From positions 1-64,000 of the forward strand of contig NZ_POTC01000005.1 in assembly GCF_002906255.1 (NCBI RefSeq): a DNA stretch of 64,000 bases. The letters are read 5' to 3'. This document shows, piece by piece, positions 1 to 7,640 of the stretch (positions are counted from its first letter, which is position 1; the number at the start of each line of letters is the position of its first letter). The position numbers and the translations under genes are program-made. Origin of the DNA: Novacetimonas maltaceti. GTDB lineage: Bacteria; Pseudomonadota; Alphaproteobacteria; Acetobacterales; Acetobacteraceae. The notes below the pieces were generated by a model that saw only the letters and a list, made by a program, of their open reading frames with translations, was not told the DNA's origin and searched no databases.

Positions 1-393
1 CCCCCGCCGCCCGTCACCACGCCTGCGGCCCCCGCCCCGGTGGAAAACCGCACCTACCTCGTCTTCTTCGACTGGGACAAGAGCACGCTGACCGACCGGG
101 CGCGCGCCATCGTGGCCGTCGCGGCGCAGGCATCGACCAACACGCAGACCACCCGGATCGAGGTCAACGGATATACCGACAATTCCGCGAGCCATCCGGG
201 GCCGCAGGGCGAACATTACAATCAGGAACTGTCGCTGCGCCGCGCCCAGACCATCAAGGCGGAACTGGTGCGTGACGGCGTGCCCGGCCCGGCGATCGAC
301 ATCCATGGTTTTGGCGATGCCAACCCGCTGGTCCCCACAGGGCCTAACACGCGGGAGGCGCAGAACCGCCGCGTGGAAATCATCCTGCACTGA
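1..393 (+). CDS. OmpA-family peptidoglycan-binding domain protein, 3' part only
   Basis: The reading frame is open from the first base, so the gene begins outside the window. What remains is a Pro/Ala/Thr-rich linker followed by an OmpA C-terminal domain with the usual landmarks: FFDWDKS, NGYTDNS, an RRAQTIKAEL helix, GFGDANPLVPT and a closing NRRVEI. This fold binds diaminopimelate in peptidoglycan and tethers the outer membrane to the wall. The N-terminal part (lipoprotein or beta-barrel) cannot be seen, so the exact family is unknown. A strong hairpin follows the stop. Confidence 0.9.
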   Translation, partial: PPPPVTTPAAPAPVENRTYLVFFDWDKSTLTDRARAIVAVAAQASTNTQTTRIEVNGYTDNSASHPGPQGEHYNQELSLRRAQTIKAELVRDGVPGPAIDIHGFGDANPLVPTGPNTREAQNRRVEIILH

Positions 394-421
394 TCCCTGC
401 CCGCCCCCCTGCGGGGATTGC

Positions 422-470
422 GGACATGAAAAAGGCGGCCCCGTCCACGGGAGCCGCCTTTTTCATGTCC
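422..470. terminator. Bidirectional Rho-independent terminator
   Basis: A perfect 18-bp inverted repeat (422-439 with 453-470) has a GGCGGC core and A5/T5 flanks inside the stem, so it can work on either strand. It lies just after the OmpA-family gene. Confidence 0.8.
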
Positions 471-507
471 AGACCACAGGACCACCACGAAGCAGCCTGG
501 AATCATT

Positions 508-567
508 GAAAGCCTCAGGGAACACCGCCTTTCCCGATCGCAAGGCGGCCCCCGAAACCTTTGGTCC
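508..567 (+). repeat. Decayed copy of the AT-rich intergenic hairpin repeat
   Basis: The segment resembles the second half of the repeat at 5824-5907. It has CCGCCTT (525-531) and AAGGCGG (542-548) around a CCCGATCG loop, then CCCCCGAAACCTTTGGTCC in the place of CCCAAAAACTTTTATCC. Many A/T positions have become G/C. It lies between convergent genes, as most intact copies do. Confidence 0.55.
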
Positions 568-583
568 GCTTTCCGAAAAGCCC

Positions 584-1573
584 TCAGACAAGGCCATTGA
601 ACAGCGACGTGGACAGATAACGCTCCGCAAAGGACGGGGCGATGGTCACGATGGTCTTGCCCGCATTTTCAGGCATCTGGGCCAACTGCATGGCCGCATG
701 CAGCGCCGCGCCAGAGGAGATCCCCACCGGCACGCCATCAAGGCGCGCGCACCGCCGTGCCGCGGCGATCGATTCCCGCTCCGACACGGTCATGATGCCA
801 TCCAGGCTGTGCAGGTCCAGCGTATGGGGGCAGAAGCCGGGGCCGATCCCCTGGATGCCGTGCGGGCCGGGTTCGTCACCATTCAGGACAGCGCTTTCGA
901 CCGGTTCGACGCCAAAGACCTGCAATCCCTTCTTGCGCGGCTTCAGGCCATGGGCAATGCCACTTGCGGTGCCGCCGGTGCCGACACCGGCCACGACGAT
1001 ATCGACTTCCCCGCGCGTATCGACCCAGATCTCCTCCGCCGTGGTGGCGGCATGGATGGCGGGGTTGGCGGGATTGTCGAACTGGCGCGGCATCCACGCG
1101 CCGGGCGTGTGCTTCAGGATCGCCTCCGCCCGGGCGATCGCACCGGCCATGCCAAGGCGCGCAGGCGTCAGTTCCAGTTGCGCATCCAGAAGGCGCAGCA
1201 TCTTGCGCCGTTCGATGGAGGCCCCTTCGGGCATGGTGACAATCAGGCGGTATCCCCGCGCCGCCGCGACAAACGCCAGCGAAATGCCGGTATTGCCCGA
1301 TGTCGGTTCCACCAGTGTCGTCTTGCCCGGCGTGATTTCGCCGCGCCGTTCGGCATCCATCACCATCGCGGCGCCGATCCTGTCCTTGACCGAACCAAGG
1401 GGATTGAAAAACTCCAGCTTCATCAGCAGGCGGCTTTTCAGTTCGTCCTCGCGCATCAGGTGGGGCAGTTCCACCAGGGGCGTCCCGCCGACCGTCTCGG
1501 TAATCGACCCGTACACCCTGCCACGCGGTTGGGCGAAGCCGAATGTCATGTCCTGGTCGGTCGAATCATTCAT
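584..1573 (-). CDS. cysK: Cysteine synthase (O-acetylserine sulfhydrylase family)
   Basis: This PLP-dependent beta-family enzyme makes cysteine from O-acetylserine and sulfide. It shows NPLGSVKDR with the Schiff-base lysine, the PTSGNTG substrate loop, and the GVGTGGT phosphate-cradle loop. The start is the ATG at 1573, read as MNDSTDQD, because AGGAGA sits about 8 bases upstream; an upstream ATG at 1624 has no such site. The 329-residue product is normal length for CysK/CysM. It is divergent from an Rrf2-type regulator at 1721, which is the likely controller of sulfur supply. Cystathionine beta-synthase-like or CysM specificity cannot be excluded from sequence alone. Confidence 0.9.
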   Translation of the reverse strand: MNDSTDQDMTFGFAQPRGRVYGSITETVGGTPLVELPHLMREDELKSRLLMKLEFFNPLGSVKDRIGAAMVMDAERRGEITPGKTTLVEPTSGNTGISLAFVAAARGYRLIVTMPEGASIERRKMLRLLDAQLELTPARLGMAGAIARAEAILKHTPGAWMPRQFDNPANPAIHAATTAEEIWVDTRGEVDIVVAGVGTGGTASGIAHGLKPRKKGLQVFGVEPVESAVLNGDEPGPHGIQGIGPGFCPHTLDLHSLDGIMTVSERESIAAARRCARLDGVPVGISSGAALHAAMQLAQMPENAGKTIVTIAPSFAERYLSTSLFNGLV

Positions 1574-1625
1574 ACGTCGGTCTCCTGTTGGTGGGATCAT
1601 CATGCGGATCGTGTTCCCTGACATA

Positions 1626-1706
1626 ATCCACTGTCACGATGAACAGAAGCGTGGATCATCCGGGCGATTGCTGATAAATTCACCGCCAGCTACTTTGTTT
1701 CACAAA
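1626..1706. promoter_or_regulatory. Divergent control region with two inverted repeats
   Basis: The cysK/Rrf2 intergenic region holds ATCCAC...GTGGAT (1626-1631 with 1651-1656) and the compact dyad TTTGT-TTC-ACAAA (1694-1706) just before the Rrf2 start codon. Rrf2 regulators commonly bind dyads of this size and repress themselves and a neighbour. The assignment as operators is inference. Confidence 0.35.
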
Positions 1707-1720
1707 CGGGACCGTACGAT

Positions 1721-2167
1721 ATGCTTCTTCGGTGTGACAGGACCATGATCGCGATACTGATCATGCTTGACGTGGCATTTCATGCGGGACGCAACGGAAC
1801 CGTCAGCGCGGCGGACATTGCCGAGCGCGCGAACCTTGCCCGGCGCGGGATCGAACCGCTGCTGCAGACACTGTCACGTTCCGGGCTGCTCGAAAGCATC
1901 CGTGGCCCGCGCGGGGGCTACCGGCTTGGCCGTCCGCGCCGGGATATCCTGCTGTCGGATGTGCTGGATGTCGTGACGGCGGACGAATCCACCGATGGTG
2001 GCCCCACGGGCCAGCTTTTCGAGAAGGTGATCGAGCCGTGCTGGAAGGAACTGGACGGCATGGTTGAAGAACAATGCCGCAGCCTGACGCTCGACGACCT
2101 GGTGAAGCGGGCGGAACATAGCGGCATGCGCCGCCCCCTGCCGGAACCGATCACCTTTTCCATCTGA
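1721..2167 (+). CDS. Rrf2-family transcriptional regulator
   Basis: The 148-residue protein has an N-terminal winged helix ending in the family signature IRGPRGGYRLGR (about residues 59-70) and an alpha-helical dimerisation tail. IscR and RirA carry three clustered cysteines that hold an iron-sulfur cluster; here only two well-separated cysteines follow the winged helix (in EPCWKE and EEQCRS), so a CymR-like, cluster-free regulator is more likely. The divergent cysK gene suggests a role in cysteine or sulfur metabolism. No strong ribosome-binding site precedes the ATG, and the N-terminus (MLLRCDRT) is unlike the usual MRLT start, so the exact start is uncertain. Confidence 0.85.
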   Translation: MLLRCDRTMIAILIMLDVAFHAGRNGTVSAADIAERANLARRGIEPLLQTLSRSGLLESIRGPRGGYRLGRPRRDILLSDVLDVVTADESTDGGPTGQLFEKVIEPCWKELDGMVEEQCRSLTLDDLVKRAEHSGMRRPLPEPITFSI

Positions 2168-2251
2168 GCCATTCCCGCCCCCGGCAAGGGGGACGGGCGC
2201 ATCCGCGGCACGCCGCCACGGATGCCCGGTGTCACAAATGCGTGACCCCGA

Positions 2252-2707
2252 TCATTTTGCCGCCGTGCCGACGCCCGGCGCCTCGACATGCGCCGTGATG
2301 TTCAGCGTATCGCGCGGTTCCTTTTCCCCACGGATCAGCTCGACCCGGAACGTGTCGTTGCCGGCATACGCCGTATTGGGCGTGTAGGTCACATAAGTGT
2401 GATCGTTATAGTTGTAGATGAACGCCTTGCCGTGTTCCGGCGCGGGCGACACCCCGAACGAAGCATAGGCACGGCCATCGGGCTTGCGCACCTCTACCGC
2501 GCAGTAGCCGTCATCGCTGCGCACCTGCATCGTGGTGGCCTGCGTATCCTTGCCCGTGGTGGTCAGCGGGTCCACGTGGCACAGGCCCGACACCTTCATG
2601 TAGTTGTAGGGGTTGGGGGGGCCGCCGAGATTCACAGCCGGTTTGTTCATACATCCGGCGAGCAGAACGCCCGTCGTCATCATCATTGCAGACAGTCGCA
2701 GTCGCAC
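2252..2707 (-). CDS. Small lipoprotein with a cadherin/Big-like motif
   Basis: A GTG start at 2707 with GGAG 8 bases upstream gives VRLRLSAMMMTTGVLLAGC, a classical lipoprotein signal with lipobox LAGC. The mature part (about 130 residues) ends in a beta-rich stretch with YTPNTAYAGNDTFRVE, which resembles the repeat motif of cadherin-like and Big-type immunoglobulin folds. It is therefore probably a membrane-anchored surface or periplasmic protein. I do not recognise a named family, and the neighbours give no functional clue. Confidence 0.75.
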   Translation of the reverse strand: MRLRLSAMMMTTGVLLAGCMNKPAVNLGGPPNPYNYMKVSGLCHVDPLTTTGKDTQATTMQVRSDDGYCAVEVRKPDGRAYASFGVSPAPEHGKAFIYNYNDHTYVTYTPNTAYAGNDTFRVELIRGEKEPRDTLNITAHVEAPGVGTAAK

Positions 2708-3034
2708 TCGATCAGCTCCGCTCTCTAATACATCGTATCCATCCGGCATGCCCGCCCGGCCCGAACGCACACGGCGCGGGACACATGCGAGGCGGACTGC
2801 CACCGCCCCGCTCTAGAGCAACATGGCCGCAGGCGAAAGGCCTATCCTTGGTCCACACGAGTCGGTGACCATGGAGGTATGGCATGCACTTTTTTTGTCC
2901 GGGGGCATGCCCCCTCCCTTTTGGCCGATATCCGATTAGGGTATAGAGCCTTTCAGCATTTCAATTCTGCCGGTTCATGTGGGGCTCCACGGATCCGGCG
3001 ACACCCACGCCGCAAGATCTGGAGAACCGTCCCG
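2708..3034. other. Intergenic region with a 14-bp perfect palindrome
   Basis: This gap between divergent genes contains GGGGGCATGCCCCC (2901-2914), a perfect palindrome, and a TATAGA hexamer at 2942 that could serve as a -10 box for the downstream gene. No credible coding sequence is present. Confidence 0.5.
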
Positions 3035-3574
3035 ATGTCTTTGTCCTTTTGGCGCGCCGCGGCCGCTGGCCTGGCTCTTGCCGGTCTTGTCAATTCCGGC
3101 CATGCGCTGGCCGCAGGTCCCTGCTCCCCCTCCCCCGCGCATGAAGCGTTCGATGTCCAGGGCCTCAAGAGCGAACTGATGGTCACCGCGCTTTCGTGCG
3201 GCGCACAGGACAAGTACAACAACTTCGTCACCAAGTTCCGCCCCAAGCTGGCGAACGAGGAAAAGGTCCTGACGGCCTATTTCCACACCACCTATGGCCG
3301 CAGCGCGCAGCGCCAGCATGACGACTACATCACGCAGCTTGCGAACGTGCAGTCCGAGCGCGGGCTGAAATCCGGCACCGCCTTCTGCCAGCAGCGCCTG
3401 TCGATGTTCGACGAGGTGCAGGTCCTCGACAGTGCGGCCGACCTGTCGAACTATGCGCAGGCAAAGGACATCCTGCAGCCTGCCTCCTACCTGACCTGCA
3501 CGGCGCCGAACCATCCCGCGCCCGCGGCCGCGCGTTCGACCACGCGCTCCACCCGCCGCACGGTGCGCAGCTGA
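3035..3574 (+). CDS. Exported protein of unknown function
   Basis: The ATG at 3035 has GGAGA 9 bases upstream and begins a clean signal peptide (MSLSFWRAAAAGLALAGLV...) with probable cleavage after HALAA. An upstream in-frame start at 2879 would add about 50 residues of non-signal sequence and is rejected. The mature protein has four cysteines (in GPCSPS, LSCGAQ, AFCQQR and LTCTAP), suggesting disulfides, and a basic Arg/Thr/Ser-rich C-terminus. No catalytic motif is visible and I do not recognise the family. It is followed directly by a terminator, so it is monocistronic. Confidence 0.8.
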   Translation: MSLSFWRAAAAGLALAGLVNSGHALAAGPCSPSPAHEAFDVQGLKSELMVTALSCGAQDKYNNFVTKFRPKLANEEKVLTAYFHTTYGRSAQRQHDDYITQLANVQSERGLKSGTAFCQQRLSMFDEVQVLDSAADLSNYAQAKDILQPASYLTCTAPNHPAPAAARSTTRSTRRTVRS

Positions 3575-3648
3575 TACCGGGTCGCTGATACGGGCACACC
3601 CGCCAGCCACGGCGCAGGAAACAGCCATGGTGGCGCAAAGTGCAAAGG

Positions 3649-3677
3649 AAGGCCGGTCCCTGTGTCCGGCCTTTTTT
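3649..3677 (+). terminator. Rho-independent terminator
   Basis: AAGGCCGG (3649-3656) pairs with CCGGCCTT (3666-3673) over a 9-base loop, and a run of six T follows. It ends the exported-protein transcript before parE. Confidence 0.85.
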
Positions 3678-3767
3678 GCGTGCATCCCCCGGCGCATCGG
3701 GCATTATTGCCGTGCGCAGGCATCCCGGTCTTGACATCCCACGGTCCGAAGGCACAAAGAACAGTTC

Positions 3768-5798
3768 ATGAACGAAGATCTTTTCTCCAAGCCCGCAGCC
3801 CAACGCCGGACGCAGGCGCGCAAATCCCGCGCCCCTGCTGACACCCCACGGGCCGGGAGCGAAGATTACGACGCCAGCGCGATCGAGGTGCTCGAGGGGC
3901 TGGAACCCGTGCGCCGCCGTCCCGGCATGTATATCGGCGGCACGGATGAAACCGCCTACCACCACCTGGCGTCCGAAATCCTTGACAACGCGATGGACGA
4001 GGCCGTGGCCGGCCATGCCTCGGTCATCGACGTGTCGCTGGAGGCCGGGAACTGGCTGACGATCCGCGATAACGGACGCGGCATCCCGGTTGACCCGCAC
4101 CCCAAGTTCCCGCAGCGTTCCGCGCTGGAGGTCATCCTGACGACGCTGCATGCGGGGGGCAAGTTCTCCGGCAAGGCCTATGCCACGTCCGGCGGCCTGC
4201 ATGGCGTGGGTTCATCGGTGGTCAATGCCCTGTCCGCCCGCATGGAGGTGGAGATCGCGCGCGACCGCACGCTGTGGCAGCAGGTCTATGAACGCGGCGT
4301 CCCACTGGCCCCGGTGGAGGAGGTCGGCCCGACCCAGAACCGGCGCGGCACGCAGATCCGCTTTGTCCCCGACCCGCAGATTTTCGGCAAGCTCCACTTC
4401 TCGCCCCTGCGCCTGTACAGGCTGTGCCGGTCCAAGGCGTTCCTGTTCCGTGGCGTGACCATCCGCTGGTCATGCGATCCCTCGCTCATCAAGGGCACGG
4501 ATGTCCCGGCGGAGGCCGTGCTGCACTTCCCCGGCGGCCTGGCCGACAGCCTGCGTGACGAACTGGGCAATACCGCGCTGCTGACCGATATCTGGGCCGG
4601 GGATGCGGACCTGCCGACCACGGCGGACGGCGAAAGCACCGGGCGCATGGAATGGGCCATCGCGTTTGTCGAACGCGGCACGACGGGGCTGTCCTCCTAC
4701 TGCAACACCATTCCCACCCCCAATGGCGGCACGCATGAAACCGGCTTTCGCACCGCGCTGACCAAGGGGCTGCGCAACTGGGGGGAGCAGCGCTCCAACA
4801 AACGCGCGGCCACGATCAATGCCGATGACATCATGGGCCTGATTTCCGCCAAGCTGTCGGTCTTCATCCGTGACCCGCAGTTCCAGGGCCAGACCAAGGA
4901 GAAGCTGACCAGCAGCGAGGCCAGCCGCCTTGTGGAGACCGCGCTGCGGGACCGTTTCGACCACTGGCTGGCGGGCAACCCGCCACAGGCGGACAACCTG
5001 CTTGCGGTGGTGATCGAGCGCGCGGAAGAACGCCTGCGCCGCAAGGAAATGAAGGACACCCCGCGCAAGAGTGCAACGCGCCGCCTGCGCCTGCCGGGGA
5101 AGCTGACGGACTGCACCCGTGAAAACGCCGCCGAGACGGAGATCTTCCTGGTCGAAGGTGACTCGGCAGGTGGGTCGGCCAAGCAGGCACGCAACCGCGA
5201 GACACAGGCCGTCCTGCCCCTGCGTGGCAAGATCCTCAACGTCGCCAGCGCCTCGGCCGAGAAGCTGCGCGCCAATCAGGAACTGCGCGACCTTGTGGAG
5301 GCGCTGGGCTGTGGCATTGGCGAACGCTTTGACGCCAGCCGCCTGCGCTATGGCCGCATCATCATCATGACCGATGCCGACGTGGATGGCGCGCATATCG
5401 CGTCACTGCTGATGACATTCTTCTATCGTGAGTTGCCCGCGCTGATCCGGGGCGGGCATCTCTACCTCGCGCAGCCGCCGCTCTATCGCCTCACACAGGG
5501 GGGCAAGACGATCTATGCCATGGATGACGCCGACCGCGAACGCAGGCTGAAGCGCGAGTTCAAGCCCAATGCGAAGGTCGAGGTCTCCCGCTTCAAGGGG
5601 CTGGGCGAAATGCCGCCGTCCGACCTGAAGCAGACGACCATGGACCCGAAGCACCGCACGCTGCTGAAGGTCGTGACCCCGATGGAGGACAGCAACCTGA
5701 CGCGCGAACGGGTTGAACACCTGATGGGGCGCAAGCCCGAACTGCGTTTCCAGTTCATTCAGGAACATGCGCGACAGGTGGAAAACCTCGATATCTGA
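3768..5798 (+). CDS. parE: DNA topoisomerase IV subunit B
   Basis: ParE is the ATPase subunit of topoisomerase IV, which decatenates daughter chromosomes with ParC. The 676-residue protein has the GHKL ATPase (EILDNAMDEA, RDNGRGIPV, GGLHGVGSSVVNALS), the transducer region, and the TOPRIM domain with EGDSAGGSAKQARNR and DVDGAHI. The stretch from SAGG to RNRETQAV and the total length fit ParE rather than GyrB. A TTGACA at 3731 lies shortly before the ATG and may be the -35 box. parC is not nearby. The gene ends at a convergent junction carrying the hairpin repeat. Confidence 0.95.
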   Translation: MNEDLFSKPAAQRRTQARKSRAPADTPRAGSEDYDASAIEVLEGLEPVRRRPGMYIGGTDETAYHHLASEILDNAMDEAVAGHASVIDVSLEAGNWLTIRDNGRGIPVDPHPKFPQRSALEVILTTLHAGGKFSGKAYATSGGLHGVGSSVVNALSARMEVEIARDRTLWQQVYERGVPLAPVEEVGPTQNRRGTQIRFVPDPQIFGKLHFSPLRLYRLCRSKAFLFRGVTIRWSCDPSLIKGTDVPAEAVLHFPGGLADSLRDELGNTALLTDIWAGDADLPTTADGESTGRMEWAIAFVERGTTGLSSYCNTIPTPNGGTHETGFRTALTKGLRNWGEQRSNKRAATINADDIMGLISAKLSVFIRDPQFQGQTKEKLTSSEASRLVETALRDRFDHWLAGNPPQADNLLAVVIERAEERLRRKEMKDTPRKSATRRLRLPGKLTDCTRENAAETEIFLVEGDSAGGSAKQARNRETQAVLPLRGKILNVASASAEKLRANQELRDLVEALGCGIGERFDASRLRYGRIIIMTDADVDGAHIASLLMTFFYRELPALIRGGHLYLAQPPLYRLTQGGKTIYAMDDADRERRLKREFKPNAKVEVSRFKGLGEMPPSDLKQTTMDPKHRTLLKVVTPMEDSNLTRERVEHLMGRKPELRFQFIQEHARQVENLDI

Positions 5799-5823
5799 GG
5801 CAACGGACTGCCTTTAAGTTCAA

Positions 5824-5907
5824 AAAGTTTTTGGTGAAGCTTTTTTCAAAAAGCTTCGAAAGACACCGCCTTTTTCGATCAAAAGGCGGCACCCAAAAAC
5901 TTTTATC
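5824..5907 (+). repeat. Three-stem intergenic repeat, copy 1
   Basis: The element opens with AAAGTTTTTGG and closes with CCAAAAACTTTT, which pair as an outer stem. Inside are two hairpins: GAAGCTTTTT/AAAAAGCTTC and CCGCCTTTT/AAAAGGCGG. The result is a three-way junction. It lies between the convergent parE and nuoM genes and could terminate both. Related copies lie near 23214, 35704, 49539 and (inverted) 55348. Confidence 0.9.
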
Positions 5908-5969
5908 CGATAAAAAAGGACGCCCCACCCGACAATGCGGTGGCGGCGTCCTTTTTCCTTGGAGCAGCC

Positions 5970-7487
5970 CTACCCGGCGGCGGTCCGAACCACGGGCGCC
6001 ACACTGTCGGAAGCCACGACCGGCGCAGGCTGCACAAGGCTTGTGACCGTGGGGTTGAACACCCGCAGGAACGTGCCCGGATGGATGCCCATCCATAGCG
6101 TCACCACCGCAAGCGGCACCAGCACCGCAAGTTCCGGCCCCGTCAGGTCCCGCAGCAGGGCCACCATGCCGCCTGCCGCCTGCCCGAACATCACGCGGCG
6201 ATAAAGCACCAGCATGTAGACCGCGCCGAGGATCATGCTCGACCCGCCAAGGAACGCCAGCCAGAAGGAGACGTGGATCGCGCCGACCATCACCAGCAGT
6301 TCACCCACGAACGCCCCGGTGCCCGGCAGGCCGATATTGGCCATCACGAACAGCATCGTCAGCGTGGCGAGCACCGGCATCTTGTGCGCCACCCCGGCAA
6401 AGGCCGAGATTTCGCGCGTTTCCGCCCGCCACGACACGGCGGAGACACAGAAGAACAGCGCCGCGATCACGATGCCATGCGACAGCATCTGGAAGATCGC
6501 GCCATCAATCCCCTCCGGCGTCAGGGTGAACAGCCCGATCGCGATCACCCCCATGTGGGAGAAGGAGGAATAGGCGATCACCCGCTTCATATCCGTCTGC
6601 GCCAGCGCGATGATGGCGGCATAGATGACGGCCACGACACCCAGCGTCAGGATGTAGGGCGCGAACACCCGCGCCGCGTCGGGAAACATCAGCACGCCAA
6701 AGCGCAGCAGGCCATAGGCCCCGGCCTTGGACAGGACGCCCGACAGCATGACGGATGCAGGCGTCGGGGCCTCGGTATAGGCATCGGGCAGCCACGCATG
6801 CAGCGGGAACAGCGGCAGCTTGACCCCGAACGCCAGGATGAATCCCGCCAACAGCCAGCCCTGCATCGCGTGGGAGAAGGTGGCATGCTGCAATGTCGGG
6901 ATATCGGTGGTGCCCGCGACATTCCACATCACCAGCAGCGCGACCAGCATGAACAGCGACCCGCCAAAGGTGAACAGGAAGAACTGCAGCGAGGCCCAGA
7001 CCCGCTTGGGCCCGCCCCAGACCCCGATCATCAGGCTACCGGGAAGCAGCGTCGCCTCGTAAAAGACATAGAACAGCACGAGGTCCAGCGCGGAAAACAG
7101 GCCGATCAGCGTGGTTTCCAGCAGCAGCATCGCGACCATGTAGTCACGCACCCGCGTATTCACCAGCTTCCACCCGCCGATGATGGCAAGCGGGGTGAGG
7201 AACGTGGACAGCAGCACGAACATCAGGCTGATGCCATCGACGCCCGCATGGTACGACACGCCAAAGGCGGAAGCCCAAGCCGCGCGCTGCTCGAACTGCA
7301 CCCCGGCATGGGTGGGGTCGAACTGCGCCCACATCACCAGGGACAGGACGAACACGATCGCACTGGTCCACAGCGCCACCCACCGCGCGGAGGTTTCGAC
7401 CGCTTCGGTCGTACCTCGCGTCAGCATGATGGCCAGAACGCCCCCTAGGGGCAGGTATGTGACGAGGGAAAGCAGGATCGGGTGCAC
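5970..7487 (-). CDS. nuoM: NADH-quinone oxidoreductase subunit M (proton channel subunit), solitary
   Basis: The 505-residue polytopic membrane protein matches NuoM of respiratory complex I. The proton-path residues are present: Glu144 in FYEATLLP, Lys223 in GVKLPLFPLHAWLPDA, Lys254 in LSKAGAYGLLRF, and a glutamate in TGAFVGELL. It should therefore be a working antiporter-like subunit. In normal complex I operons nuoM sits between nuoL and nuoN; here it is alone, with mutL upstream and a terminator-like repeat downstream. It may be a second copy, a displaced operon member, or part of an Mrp/Dab-like module, although no DUF2309 partner is seen. Confidence 0.9.
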   Translation of the reverse strand: MHPILLSLVTYLPLGGVLAIMLTRGTTEAVETSARWVALWTSAIVFVLSLVMWAQFDPTHAGVQFEQRAAWASAFGVSYHAGVDGISLMFVLLSTFLTPLAIIGGWKLVNTRVRDYMVAMLLLETTLIGLFSALDLVLFYVFYEATLLPGSLMIGVWGGPKRVWASLQFFLFTFGGSLFMLVALLVMWNVAGTTDIPTLQHATFSHAMQGWLLAGFILAFGVKLPLFPLHAWLPDAYTEAPTPASVMLSGVLSKAGAYGLLRFGVLMFPDAARVFAPYILTLGVVAVIYAAIIALAQTDMKRVIAYSSFSHMGVIAIGLFTLTPEGIDGAIFQMLSHGIVIAALFFCVSAVSWRAETREISAFAGVAHKMPVLATLTMLFVMANIGLPGTGAFVGELLVMVGAIHVSFWLAFLGGSSMILGAVYMLVLYRRVMFGQAAGGMVALLRDLTGPELAVLVPLAVVTLWMGIHPGTFLRVFNPTVTSLVQPAPVVASDSVAPVVRTAAG

Positions 7488-7640
7488 GTCAGTCTCATCG
7501 CCATGAAAGGATGGACCGAACTTAGGGACATTACGGAAATGAAATCCAGCCGCCCGCCGCTCACGTTCTGCCGAGCAGGCCGCCCCGGCACCGCATGCAC
7601 ACCGCCCGAACGCGCCCGGACGACAGCCTGCGCCATGGGG

